Positions 1 through 6,777 of a DNA stretch of 22,809 nucleotides are shown piece after piece. The notes under the pieces are model-generated. The model searched no databases, was not told the DNA's origin, and saw only the letters and a list, made by a program, of their open reading frames with translations. Positions within the stretch are counted from its first letter, which is position 1. Every line of letters starts with the position of its first letter. The stretch is taken from positions 1 through 22,809 of IMG/VR virus record IMGVR_UViG_3300047666_000451; one strand, given 5' to 3'. The DNA comes from a virus. The translations under genes were made by a program, and so were the position numbers.

Positions 1-16
1 CAGTTCTAAAACCTTT

Positions 17-62
17 GCTCTCACCCTTTGGGGTGGGGGCTTTCCAACTCCAATTTTTTTTT
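17..62 (+). terminator. hairpin and T-run upstream of RNA polymerase (possible terminator)
   Basis: Bases 17-26 pair with 31-40 around a TTTG loop. The ten-pair stem has two G-T wobbles and is mostly G-C. A TTTCC stretch follows directly, and a run of nine T lies at 54-62. The T-run starts 13 bases after the stem, so this is not a textbook intrinsic terminator. It could instead be a processing hairpin or an mRNA 5' stabilising structure for the polymerase transcript. The 1-105 leader holds no gene. Confidence 0.4.
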
Positions 63-105
63 GCAAATAGGGAACAACAAATGTTCAAAGCCTATCAGGA
101 GTATT

Positions 106-2298
106 ATGAAAACTGTATTAGAGCAACTATGTGACGATCTGACACTTCGACAACAATACCTTCTTGATAAGACAGGCGACAAGGTGGATAAAAGGAAAAA
201 AGCTTGGAAAATATACGACATTGCTGCAACTGATCTAATTGAAATAACCTACGGCCATATTCTTAGTGCTGTCGAAAGTAGAGGTTCTTTAGCGTCTCTT
301 GTTATAAACATGGGTAAGTCTATTAACCGTAAGTTCAAGCTTGAAGCTGATGAAGTTGAAATGGCTCACATGGGCTGGTTTATCCTTGTATCCTACTTTG
401 AGTTAAAGTACATCAAGTATATTGCTAGACATATTCGTTTGGCAAACGGTCGTAAGTCAAAGTACCCAACGTACCATATCTCTGTAATAAACACCACTGC
501 AATAAACAGTATGTTGAAAGAAGTAGATAAGGACAAAGTGGACCTATTTCCTGTGCCTCAACCTTCCTCTGACTGGACAAACACCTACCTCCATCCAGAA
601 AGTAAGTATCCACTTATTAAGAACGCACCTGAGGAAACTATTGTAAAAGTAGAAGAATCAGATTTGAGTTACATAACAGAAACCCTTAACAAGCTAAACC
701 GAACGGGTTGGCGTATTAACGAGACTGTGTTTGAAGTATTTAAAAAGTGCATGAAGAGTGAAAAGACACCGTTTAAGTTCTCAAGAGAAATTGACCCTAA
801 GAAGAAGGCTTCTCTGCTTATTGAGATAAACGCTATCACGGGGATAGCAGATAGAAATCTAGCAAACGCCTTTTACCACCTTTATAACCTCGATTTCCGA
901 GGTAGGATTTATCCTAACACAGCTTTCCTACACGAGCAGTCTTCTGACAATGCTAAGGGTTTACTACTGCTTGATGAAGCGGTGGTTCTTGGTGAAGAGG
1001 GTTTCTACTGGCTTTGTGTTCATACTGCTAACGTGTTTGGTAAAGATGGTATTCCTTTGGACGAACGCGTTCAGTGGGTCCAAAATAATATGGAAGACAT
1101 TTGTAAGTATGCTATTGCCCCAATGGAAAACACAGATTGGATGGACGCAGATAAACCTTTTTGTTTCCTTGCCGCCTGTGTTGAGTTAAATATGCTTGAC
1201 AGTTGGGTCCTCTTTGGCAATCTACCGGACGACTTTCCTAGCTGCTTACCGGTGTATATCGATGGATCAAACAATGGTACACAGCACCTTGTTGCCATGT
1301 CTAAGGACGAAGTAATTGCGCCTCTGGTTAACCTTGTTCCTTCGGATCAGCCCGGAGACGTTTACATGTTTATTGCTAACCACGCTATTGCAGAAATTCA
1401 TGCTAGGGTAGATGCAATGAGTATAGCAGATGTTGCTATGTTTGACATGGTATACAACAAATATCTTAACCTACTGCGTGATGTTGAGCGTTACCCAGAG
1501 AAATCAGACAAGAAAAAGTTAGCCAAGGTTGCTATGCTTGAGTTCAAAAACCACAATCACGACATCAGAACAAAGCTGTTTCCTGTTTACTGGTCGAGGA
1601 TCAACGATAAAAAGATCTGGCGTAAAACAGTAAAAAGAAATGTCATGACACTGGCTTATGGTGGCACTCGTCAAGGTATGGGTGAACAAGTTGTGGATGA
1701 CACAAGAGACCTAAGCCAGTATCTACGAGACAAAGAAATCAAGTGGGGCTACATGCTGGGTAGCCTTATCTATGATGTTTGTTATAAGGAACTCAAGGGT
1801 CCGGCTAAGATGCTAAGAATGTTTCAAGATCTAGCCAAAAGGGAAAATGACCTTGGAAGACATCTTGAGTACAACACCCCTATCACAAACTTTCCTTTCC
1901 GACACAACTACAGGAAAGCAAAGAGCAGAGAGGTAAGTTTCTACTACGGTGAAGATCGAATTAGGCTTACCTTAAGTGTCTGGCAAGAAGCAACCTTAGA
2001 CAAACAGAGACAGAAAACTGGAACACCCCCTAACGTGGTTCACAATTTGGATGCTGTACACGTTGCTATTGTAGTTCACGATGCGCCTTACACAGTAACA
2101 GTTGTACACGACTCCTTTGGTTGCCACGCTGGTAACATGGGGCATATGTTTATGTTCGTTCGTTATAAGTTTGTTGAACTCTATGAGGGTGAGCCTCTTG
2201 AGTATATTATGAAACAGGTTGGATCACTTGATCTTATACCTGAAAAAGGAAATTTGGATGTTCGAGAAGTACTCAACTCTGACTTTGCCTTTGCTTAA
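106..2298 (+). CDS. T7-like single-subunit DNA-directed RNA polymerase
   Basis: Phage RNA polymerase that transcribes the middle and late phage genes from its own promoters. Taking ATG 106 as residue 1 (AGGAG at 97-101), the product is 730 aa; an in-frame ATG at 28 lacks this support. Visible motifs are DGSNNGTQH with catalytic Asp386 (T7 D537), KRNVMTLAYGG with Lys510 and Tyr518 (T7 K631 and Y639), and HDSFG with catalytic Asp669 (T7 D812). The protein ends in DFAFA, like the T7 enzyme's C-terminal foot. T7 RNA polymerase has 883 residues, and nearly all of the missing length lies before the first catalytic Asp, so the N-terminal promoter-melting/RNA-exit domain is reduced. It likely recognises the repeated 19-nt element at 3666, 14205 and 21519. 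Family assignment is secure. Confidence 0.97.
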   Translation: MKTVLEQLCDDLTLRQQYLLDKTGDKVDKRKKAWKIYDIAATDLIEITYGHILSAVESRGSLASLVINMGKSINRKFKLEADEVEMAHMGWFILVSYFELKYIKYIARHIRLANGRKSKYPTYHISVINTTAINSMLKEVDKDKVDLFPVPQPSSDWTNTYLHPESKYPLIKNAPEETIVKVEESDLSYITETLNKLNRTGWRINETVFEVFKKCMKSEKTPFKFSREIDPKKKASLLIEINAITGIADRNLANAFYHLYNLDFRGRIYPNTAFLHEQSSDNAKGLLLLDEAVVLGEEGFYWLCVHTANVFGKDGIPLDERVQWVQNNMEDICKYAIAPMENTDWMDADKPFCFLAACVELNMLDSWVLFGNLPDDFPSCLPVYIDGSNNGTQHLVAMSKDEVIAPLVNLVPSDQPGDVYMFIANHAIAEIHARVDAMSIADVAMFDMVYNKYLNLLRDVERYPEKSDKKKLAKVAMLEFKNHNHDIRTKLFPVYWSRINDKKIWRKTVKRNVMTLAYGGTRQGMGEQVVDDTRDLSQYLRDKEIKWGYMLGSLIYDVCYKELKGPAKMLRMFQDLAKRENDLGRHLEYNTPITNFPFRHNYRKAKSREVSFYYGEDRIRLTLSVWQEATLDKQRQKTGTPPNVVHNLDAVHVAIVVHDAPYTVTVVHDSFGCHAGNMGHMFMFVRYKFVELYEGEPLEYIMKQVGSLDLIPEKGNLDVREVLNSDFAFA

Positions 2299-2316
2299 AC
2301 AATAAGGAACTATGAA

Positions 2317-2532
2317 ATGAAAACTACACTCACTCCAAAAGCCGATATCTTAACCCCACCCTACCCAAAACTAATGCAAGGAGAAACTGGCGTTGTTGTT
2401 TTATTTACGGGTAAAGGTTGTGGTTTTGTTTTGGTCGGCGCAGACATTTATAAAGTCGGACACTTTAGTAGTGATTGGTACACCTCAGGCTTTAAGGAAT
2501 ACACAGGTAAAGTTACACTGGAAAACTCTTAA
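2317..2532 (+). CDS. small hypothetical protein, 71 aa
   Basis: It starts at ATG 2317 with AAGGA at 2304-2308. A nearer ATG at 2312 closes after two codons. The product is soluble-looking, with Gly- and Val-rich beta-like stretches (GVVVLFTGKGCGFVLVG near residues 25-41) and aromatic residues after them. No catalytic motif is seen. Its stop codon overlaps the ATG of the next gene (TAATG), so the two are translationally linked. Function is not recognised. Confidence 0.75.
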   Translation: MKTTLTPKADILTPPYPKLMQGETGVVVLFTGKGCGFVLVGADIYKVGHFSSDWYTSGFKEYTGKVTLENS

Positions 2533-2848
2533 TGATTGGCCCTTGTGTTAAAACAACGGTCAGATGTGAAATAGCGAGTCCTGAGGGTAGAAGTTTTGTG
2601 GGAACTAATTACTGCAATAATGCCCAAAAAGTTTGCCCCGTGCGGTAGGCAAAGGTTATGAAAAATGTATTTCAATTTGTAATCAAGAGGGACATGCCGA
2701 AATAGTTGCGTTAGCTTTAGCAGGTGAACACGCGGTAGGCGCTACTGCTTACGTGACAGGGCATACCTATGCTTGTCAATCTTGCCAAGAAGCTCTGTTT
2801 AATGCAGGGATTTTATTTTTATCTGTAAAGAAGGAAAACAAACAATGA
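2532..2848 (+). CDS. dCMP/cytidine deaminase-like protein, split by a -1 frameshift
   Basis: Zinc-dependent deaminase fold, possibly making dUMP from dCMP. The 5' part begins at ATG 2532 and encodes 38 residues ending ...NAQKVCPVR, then TAG at 2646. The 3' part is in the -1 frame and carries the catalytic motif GHAE (His55, Glu57 of the joined product) and CQSC (Cys82, Cys85), the zinc ligands of the cytidine deaminase family. The two halves join at the CCCC run 2636-2639. A -1 slip there, or one additional C, gives CPRAVGKGYEKC and a 105-aa protein with the order expected for phage deaminase-like proteins. A TTG at 2633 could start the 3' part alone, but that would drop several conserved N-terminal Cys residues. 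It may be a programmed frameshift, a real inactivating indel or a homopolymer sequencing error. Substrate is inferred. Confidence 0.7.
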
Positions 2849-3027
2849 CACCTAAGCAGAAATATGACGAACGTAAAAGACTACGCTCAGAGCGTTTACT
2901 ACGACACGAGCAAACCGCAGCAGATAACTGGCAAGAGTCAAAAGACATGGAAGCTCGTTTGGAAACACTTATGATTTCTTTTGAGCGTATCGCTGATGTT
3001 CTAGAACTTTGGGCTGACCAGCAATGA
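2845..3027 (+). CDS. small charged helical protein, 60 aa
   Basis: The ATG overlaps the deaminase stop (ATGA) and has AAGGA at 2831-2835 with good spacing. The product is almost entirely helical and highly charged (residues 2-30 rich in Lys, Arg and Glu), with a heptad-like second half around FERIADVLELWADQQ. A small coiled-coil or adaptor protein is plausible. The family is not recognised. Confidence 0.75.
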   Translation: MTPKQKYDERKRLRSERLLRHEQTAADNWQESKDMEARLETLMISFERIADVLELWADQQ

Positions 3028-3200
3028 CACAACTTGAGGAGGACCTAGCAGCATCCTTACAAGATCTGATTGACAAAGTTGAAGATATCAGGGGTGTAGA
3101 TATTCATGTTTATGCGGGCGGGGAGATTACTAGGGCAACCGCTCTTGTAAGCTTGCATGAAGCAGAGAAACTTAAACGAAATGCAAGGATAAAATACTGA
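3024..3200 (+). CDS. small hypothetical protein, 58 aa
   Basis: ATG 3024 overlaps the previous stop (ATGA), and the frame is open to TGA 3198-3200. The product begins MTQLEEDLAASLQDLIDKVE (amphipathic acidic helix), continues with a short beta-like stretch IHVYAGGEIT and ends KRNARIKY. The last six residues and the following start region are duplicated at the end of the next gene, where the protein is otherwise unrelated. No motif suggests a function. Confidence 0.7.
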   Translation: MTQLEEDLAASLQDLIDKVEDIRGVDIHVYAGGEITRATALVSLHEAEKLKRNARIKY

Positions 3201-3205
3201 TGTCA
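3179..3205 (+). repeat. junction repeat A, copy 1
   Basis: This is the first of two identical 27-base copies (the other is 3412-3438). It spans codons for the last residues NARIKY, the AAGGA Shine-Dalgarno, the TGATG stop/start overlap and the first codons of the next gene (ATGTCA). The copies bracket gene 3200-3433. Confidence 0.9.
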
Positions 3206-3433
3206 AAAGCCTACAATGGTAATGGAGTTGAAACACCTGAGTTCCGTATTCACAACCAAAAGTCAAGGGATACTTTAGTAAAGTTAGTTGACCAGTTAAT
3301 GTCGCTTGGATACTCTGGGCAAGATGTTAGTTACTTTTTGTGTGGGGTAACTCAGCTAAGGGTATCAAGTAACAATATTACTACAGTATTAAGGCGTAGA
3401 ATAGAAGAACAAAATGCAAGGATAAAATACTGA
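3200..3433 (+). CDS. small hypothetical protein in repeat-flanked cassette A, 77 aa
   Basis: It starts at ATG 3200 (TGATG overlap, AAGGA upstream) and ends at 3433 in another TGATG overlap. The product is mainly helical and basic at the C-terminus (VLRRRIEEQNARIKY); the region at residues 22-45 (RDTLVKLVDQLMSLGYSGQD) resembles a short helix-turn-helix, though no DNA-binding family is recognised. The gene is precisely bracketed by a 27-base direct repeat that includes its own start and the start of the next gene, suggesting gain as a single-gene unit. Function unknown. Confidence 0.75.
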   Translation: MSKAYNGNGVETPEFRIHNQKSRDTLVKLVDQLMSLGYSGQDVSYFLCGVTQLRVSSNNITTVLRRRIEEQNARIKY

Positions 3434-3438
3434 TGTCA
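3412..3438 (+). repeat. junction repeat A, copy 2
   Basis: Second identical copy of the 27-base junction sequence at 3179-3205. It again encodes NARIKY, a Shine-Dalgarno, TGATG and the Met-Ser start, here serving gene 3433-3663. Confidence 0.9.
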
Positions 3439-3663
3439 CCAATCACAACACTTCACTTAAAAAACACCCTGTTCAGCAGCAAGCAAGCCTGTCAAATTAG
3501 TATCCGAAACCCTGATGGAGAACTTGAATACTGCATGGTAAAGAGTTATGACGAAGACAACGATGTCTTTGAGGTTGTGCTGTTAGATGGTAAATCTGGG
3601 GCAGAAGTTGCCTACAGTGAACTCTACGGTGACACCTCCTATGACTATGAAATTGTAGTGTAA
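3433..3663 (+). CDS. small acidic hypothetical protein, 76 aa
   Basis: The start lies in the second copy of the junction repeat (AAGGA, then TGATG). The product has alternating beta-like strands (CQISIRNPDGELEYCMVKS and DVFEVVLLDG) and an acidic, Tyr-rich end (ELYGDTSYDYEIVV), compatible with a small beta-barrel. It is the last gene before the first phage promoter copy. The family is not recognised. Confidence 0.75.
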   Translation: MSPITTLHLKNTLFSSKQACQISIRNPDGELEYCMVKSYDEDNDVFEVVLLDGKSGAEVAYSELYGDTSYDYEIVV

Positions 3664-3665
3664 AT

Positions 3666-3687
3666 AATACTGCCGACTAATGACTAA
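3666..3687 (+). promoter_or_regulatory. putative phage RNA polymerase promoter, copy 1
   Basis: The core AATACTGCCGACTAATGAC lies in the gap between gene 3433-3663 and ssb, and recurs exactly at 14205 and 21519, also in gaps. Aligned to the T7 promoter it matches AATAC at -16 to -12, C at -9, ACTA at -6 to -3 and G at +1 (base 3682). That start point would give a 61-67 base leader for ssb. Recognition by the polymerase at 106-2298 is inferred. Confidence 0.85.
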
Positions 3688-3748
3688 GGCTTTACGCCGA
3701 TGTGGTCACAATATAACAAATTAGAATCCTAGAAAAGGAAATATGAAC

Positions 3749-4390
3749 ATGGCACTTATTAAAAACGTAGAACTTTGGTGGGTCAAGTGCGATCCCGATG
3801 CTCCTGTAAAGAGCAAAGATGATGACAAACCAGATTACTGGGAAGTTCAAATTCGAACTACAGACAAGGCTTCTGCCCTGAGCTGGAAGAAAAACAATGT
3901 GAACTTCAAACCACTAAAGAAGCTTATACGTGATGAAGATGGAGAACCTATTCTTGATGAAATGGGTGAAAAGACGCGAGAGCAAGTTGTAAATGATGAG
4001 GGAAAACCTTATTTCTCTGTTAGCTTGCGTCGTAAGATTACTAAGAAAGACGGCGGTGATATGAAACCCGTCAAGGTTGTTGGCAATGGTTTCCCATTGA
4101 ATCCAAATACTGTTGGTAATATGTCTATTGGTAATGTAAGTATTTTTCAATATGACTACGTATTCCAAGGCACAGAAGGTGTTGCTTCTATGCTTACTGG
4201 TATCCAGCTTACAAAGTTGCTTGAGTACACGCCTAGTGATGGTGATGAGTTTACTGAAGAAAAAATGGAAACGGTGCCTGAGGCGAATGGAGAAACCACT
4301 CCTGCCGCTGATACAGCACCGAAAGGCAAGGCTAAACCTAAGCCTAAAAAGACTGTTGAAGATGAAATGGACGATGAAATCCCATTCTAA
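3749..4390 (+). CDS. ssb: single-stranded DNA-binding protein, gp2.5-like
   Basis: Coats ssDNA during phage replication and recombination and docks replisome partners through its tail. ATG 3749 (MALIKNVELWW, 213 aa) is preferred because AAGGA at 3735-3739 is nine bases away; ATG 3743, two codons earlier, is only three bases from it. The N-terminal and middle region (to about residue 160) is beta-rich with many aromatics and a Gly/Asn-rich stretch (NTVGNMSIGNVSIFQYDY), as expected of a phage OB-fold SSB. A low-complexity linker of Thr, Pro, Ala and Lys follows, and the protein ends in DEMDDEIPF, an acidic tip with terminal Phe like E. coli SSB. It has its own promoter upstream and a strong terminator downstream, fitting high, separate expression. 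Confidence 0.9.
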   Translation: MALIKNVELWWVKCDPDAPVKSKDDDKPDYWEVQIRTTDKASALSWKKNNVNFKPLKKLIRDEDGEPILDEMGEKTREQVVNDEGKPYFSVSLRRKITKKDGGDMKPVKVVGNGFPLNPNTVGNMSIGNVSIFQYDYVFQGTEGVASMLTGIQLTKLLEYTPSDGDEFTEEKMETVPEANGETTPAADTAPKGKAKPKPKKTVEDEMDDEIPF

Positions 4391-4405
4391 GCTAAAATAA
4401 CAATT

Positions 4406-4433
4406 GGAGAACCTGTAGTGGGTTCTCCTTTTT
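4406..4433 (+). terminator. intrinsic terminator after ssb
   Basis: GGAGAACC (4406-4413) pairs perfectly with GGTTCTCC (4421-4428) around a seven-base loop, followed directly by five T. This is the clearest intrinsic terminator in the window. It would uncouple ssb from the following small genes or create an mRNA 3' end that stabilises ssb message. Confidence 0.9.
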
Positions 4434-4454
4434 AACCTTTTTAGGAATAATAAT

Positions 4455-4811
4455 ATGAGTATTTGGGAATTTGAAGAAGGCTGCTTAAAACCATCTTTGT
4501 TGAAGGTTGGAGACAGGCTACAGGTAAAGTCTCAGGAAAGGCTTTTCAAAGTTTTTGGAGATAATTGGAAAGAGTTTATACAAGGTGATGAAAGAGGTTG
4601 TTTAGAATATCTACTTCCAGAGCCTCTAAAACCTCTTGACATCCTTATTGTTCAGGAGATTAAGCAGAGGATCTACGATGATTCTGCTAACTACATACCT
4701 ATCCTGTTTCATGACAATAATAGGGTGTTCTGGTTTATCTGTGATAATGAAGATTATAACAGTGATAACATTACCTTTAATGAAATGTTTGATGTTTTAG
4801 AAACAAATTAA
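4455..4811 (+). CDS. hypothetical protein, 118 aa
   Basis: First gene after the ssb terminator, with AGGA at 4443-4446. The product is acidic with a beta-rich, aromatic core (IPILFHDNNRVFWFICDNEDYN at about residues 80-100). Residues 15-35 (LLKVGDRLQVKSQERLFKVF) look like a small barrel entry. There is no membrane segment, Cys cluster or nucleotide-binding motif. The family is not recognised. Confidence 0.75.
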   Translation: MSIWEFEEGCLKPSLLKVGDRLQVKSQERLFKVFGDNWKEFIQGDERGCLEYLLPEPLKPLDILIVQEIKQRIYDDSANYIPILFHDNNRVFWFICDNEDYNSDNITFNEMFDVLETN

Positions 4812-4824
4812 AAGAGAATAAATT

Positions 4825-4992
4825 ATGATGATTACTTCAAATGGCCTACATATTTATGAGCAGCAGCTTCACAGAGATTATCCAACAAGGATACTAACTT
4901 TAAATCGGGCTGCTTTTGTATTCCCCGATATGGTTGCCGAAGAAATTGCTGAAGTACTAAACAAACATTATTATGGAAACAAAAATGTATAA
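4825..4992 (+). CDS. small hypothetical protein, 55 aa
   Basis: It opens at ATG 4825 (a second ATG follows at once at 4828) behind AGAG at 4813-4816 and runs to TAA 4990-4992. The product starts MMITSNGLHIYEQQLHRDYP and ends in a short helix FPDMVAEEIAEVLNKHYY. It overlaps the next gene by 20 bases. It resembles no family I know, but the spacing, frame and overlap match the other small genes here. Confidence 0.6.
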   Translation: MMITSNGLHIYEQQLHRDYPTRILTLNRAAFVFPDMVAEEIAEVLNKHYYGNKNV

Positions 4993-5584
4993 AGATGATG
5001 TGCCTTCTATTCGAGACTTTGTATTTAACACTGGTCCAAAAGGCCTTGACAGTCTGTTCTACTTTGTTATCGGGTCAATCCGCGTGAAGTTCCTTACCCT
5101 GCCAGATGTGACTAACTCACTCATTGAGGAAGGTCTGCTATCTCGTCATTGTTGGGGTAACAAGATTACCGCCTACGAAGACTACAATATGATGGACAAA
5201 GACAAGTTCATGTCAGACGTCCAGAACTCCGCAAAGAGCACCGTATCGCTATCACAGGAGCTATCTGATATCCGTGGCATCGGTATTACCAAGGCGTCTT
5301 TCTTCTTGCAACTCCTAGGGCGTGACACAGCTTGTTTGGATGTGCACAACCTAAAAAAGCTTGGATACAATTCTAAGAAGTTTTCTAAGCGGGATAGTGC
5401 TGAAGAATACCATGAAACTGTGAATGTGGAGGGCAGTGAGTACTGGTGGGATAACTGGTGTGAGACTATCTACAAAGGCTACCCAAACCACTTTAGCAGT
5501 GCAGAGGAAATTTCTAAGTTTCACCTTGCAATTATCAATCAAGAAGTAACGGAAAGCTTTAAAAAGAAGGAAATGACAGTATGA
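4973..5584 (+). CDS. HhH-GPD DNA glycosylase-like protein
   Basis: Probable DNA base-excision or abasic-site lyase-like protein of the endonuclease III superfamily. The 203-aa product carries DIRGIGITKASFFLQLLG from residue 99, a helix-hairpin-helix, followed by TACLDVHNLKKLGY. Lys107 in GITKA and Asp123 in CLDVH match the positions of the catalytic Lys and Asp of endonuclease III (K120 and D138 in E. coli), 16 residues apart here and 18 there. No four-Cys iron-sulfur motif is seen, and the length is near endonuclease III's 211. The start may be ATG 4973 or 4985; neither has a strong Shine-Dalgarno. Substrate is unknown; phage repair or attack on modified host DNA are both possible. Confidence 0.65.
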   Translation: METKMYKDDVPSIRDFVFNTGPKGLDSLFYFVIGSIRVKFLTLPDVTNSLIEEGLLSRHCWGNKITAYEDYNMMDKDKFMSDVQNSAKSTVSLSQELSDIRGIGITKASFFLQLLGRDTACLDVHNLKKLGYNSKKFSKRDSAEEYHETVNVEGSEYWWDNWCETIYKGYPNHFSSAEEISKFHLAIINQEVTESFKKKEMTV

Positions 5585-5775
5585 TGACGATTATTCTAAC
5601 AGCACTTTGGCTAACCGGGACAGGCATTCTCAGTGTACTTACTTTGCTGTGTCTATCTTTTACAATAACAGATATAGTTAACAGAGACGGTATTGGAGCC
5701 TTAATTGGTTCGGCATTTACGGCTTCCTTTGCGTTCCTTACTGTAGTATCTGTCCTTTTGGGAATGGGGTTGTAA
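5581..5775 (+). CDS. small inner-membrane protein, two TM segments, 64 aa
   Basis: The start overlaps the previous stop (ATGA), with AAGGA inside AAGAAGGAAATG upstream. Hydrophobic segments cover about residues 3-27 and 38-63, separated by a short polar loop (TDIVNRDG), giving a helical hairpin in the cytoplasmic membrane. No lipobox, catalytic residue or holin-specific feature is visible. It sits among early accessory genes rather than lysis genes, so superinfection exclusion or a host-membrane effect is possible but unproven. Confidence 0.75.
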   Translation: MMTIILTALWLTGTGILSVLTLLCLSFTITDIVNRDGIGALIGSAFTASFAFLTVVSVLLGMGL

Positions 5776-6008
5776 TGAGTTTATTTGTTGAAGTTTACGT
5801 TGGCAGCAAAGACAACCGCATACTAATTGCTGAGTCTGTTGCCCACAACGTTTCTAATCTAGCTGACACATCTGACTATAAGTTTACTACAACAGAGTTC
5901 GGCAACCTGTCTCTTGGTATTGTTCCTAGTGTAATGGTAAGTGAGATTAAAGGACATAAACGCAAGCAGTCTGTTTGGAACTTGGTTGCAAAAATGATTA
6001 AGGATTAG
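5775..6008 (+). CDS. small hypothetical protein, 77 aa
   Basis: TAATG overlap with the upstream membrane protein gene. The product is soluble, with beta-like strands at the start (MSLFVEVYVGSKDNRILIAE), a polar middle and a basic helical end (KGHKRKQSVWNLVAKMIKD) that could bind nucleic acid. No family is recognised. Confidence 0.7.
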   Translation: MSLFVEVYVGSKDNRILIAESVAHNVSNLADTSDYKFTTTEFGNLSLGIVPSVMVSEIKGHKRKQSVWNLVAKMIKD

Positions 6009-6013
6009 CAAGA

Positions 6014-6190
6014 ATGAAAACAATCTTTGAAGACGACCAAGTTCTTATAGAAGGGCCAGACAGGGAAGGTGATATTCGAATAAGTGTAGCTAACGACTTA
6101 TCTTGGGTAGATGCACGGGCCTTTCTAGACGCCTGTGATGTGGCAAGAGTTTCTTTTGATAAAACCATGGAGGAGTATGATGAAAAGTAA
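6014..6190 (+). CDS. small acidic hypothetical protein, 58 aa
   Basis: ATG 6014 follows the previous stop by five bases, and the frame runs to TAA 6188-6190. The product begins MKTIFEDDQVLIEGPDREGD and ends in a long acidic helix (SWVDARAFLDACDVARVSFD, then TMEEYDEK). A strand-turn-strand-helix pattern is plausible. It overlaps the next gene by 11 bases. Function unknown. Confidence 0.6.
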   Translation: MKTIFEDDQVLIEGPDREGDIRISVANDLSWVDARAFLDACDVARVSFDKTMEEYDEK

Positions 6191-6332
6191 ATTTATCGGG
6201 GTTAGTGATGAGCAGCTGCTAAAGGAAAGAAGCAACTTAGCTAGACGCCTTTCTGCTTGCCGAGGTGCGCTAACTGATTTAGAAGCCGAGATTTTTAATC
6301 GTAAAGTTAAGGATAGCTACAATGAAGAATAA
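6180..6332 (+). CDS. small helical protein, 50 aa
   Basis: The frame is open from 6135, but ATG 6180 (or the adjacent ATG 6177) is chosen because GGAGGAG lies at 6169-6175 directly upstream. The product MKSKFIGVSDEQLLKERSNL continues as a heptad-like charged helix (ARRLSACRGALTDLEAEIFN), a likely short coiled coil. It overlaps the deoxyribosyltransferase-like gene by 11 bases. Function unknown. Confidence 0.65.
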   Translation: MKSKFIGVSDEQLLKERSNLARRLSACRGALTDLEAEIFNRKVKDSYNEE

Positions 6333-6777
6333 GCATAAAAACCACACGTATTTGGCTGGCCCAATGGAAGATGTTTCCGTTGATCACATGACAAGCTGGC
6401 GAACCGCTGCATCAGAACGACTTGATGCTGCTGGAATTGACTACCTTGACCCAACACGTCGAGTGTCTTTTCACGATCAACTAAAAGGTGTAGATTACCT
6501 TCAGGAAGTTGTTAAGGGTATGAATATCTGTAAACGTATCTTTAAGCAAGATCTTGAAGATATCGCCAATTCCAAGGTTATGCTGGTTGACGCTCGCCGT
6601 TCTTCTGGCAAAGGCACTGGTACAGCTATGGAAACTATGTTTGCTCACACTAAGAACAAAATCATTATTCTCTGGTGTGACCCTGAAGACCCACCTCACC
6701 CGTTCTATGAGGCAATGTATTCAGAGAAGCACTACACACTTGAGGATGCAATTGATGCTGTGTTGGAGTATTACTGA
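6322..6777 (+). CDS. nucleoside 2-deoxyribosyltransferase-like protein
   Basis: This family moves or hydrolyses the deoxyribose of nucleosides or nucleotides (base exchange or N-glycosidic cleavage). The 151-aa product begins with TYLAGPMEDVS (residues 9-19), the family's first strand and Gly-Pro turn, then DPTRRVSF. A second half reads NSKVMLVDARRSSGKGTGTA then METMFAHTKNKIIILWCD; the Glu of METMFA is the likely catalytic Glu and the Asp of VMLVDA lines the site. Length matches single-domain members (about 140-160 aa). AAGGA lies upstream at 6309-6313. In this phage it could salvage deoxyribose or hydrolyse host or modified nucleotides alongside MazG and RNR. Family fairly sure; substrate unknown. 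Confidence 0.8.
   Translation: MKNKHKNHTYLAGPMEDVSVDHMTSWRTAASERLDAAGIDYLDPTRRVSFHDQLKGVDYLQEVVKGMNICKRIFKQDLEDIANSKVMLVDARRSSGKGTGTAMETMFAHTKNKIIILWCDPEDPPHPFYEAMYSEKHYTLEDAIDAVLEYY

Noticed and set aside
28-105. N-terminal extension of the RNA polymerase from ATG 28
   Set aside because: It has no Shine-Dalgarno, the start codon lies inside the hairpin, and ATG 106 has AGGAG at ideal distance.
3024-3433. Tandem gene duplication explaining the shared NARIKY ends
   Set aside because: The two proteins show no similarity outside the last six residues; identity is confined to the junction.
3681-3725. Short ORFs beginning at the ATG inside each promoter copy (for example 14 codons at 3680)
   Set aside because: The predicted transcript starts within that ATG, there is no Shine-Dalgarno, and the three peptides differ completely.
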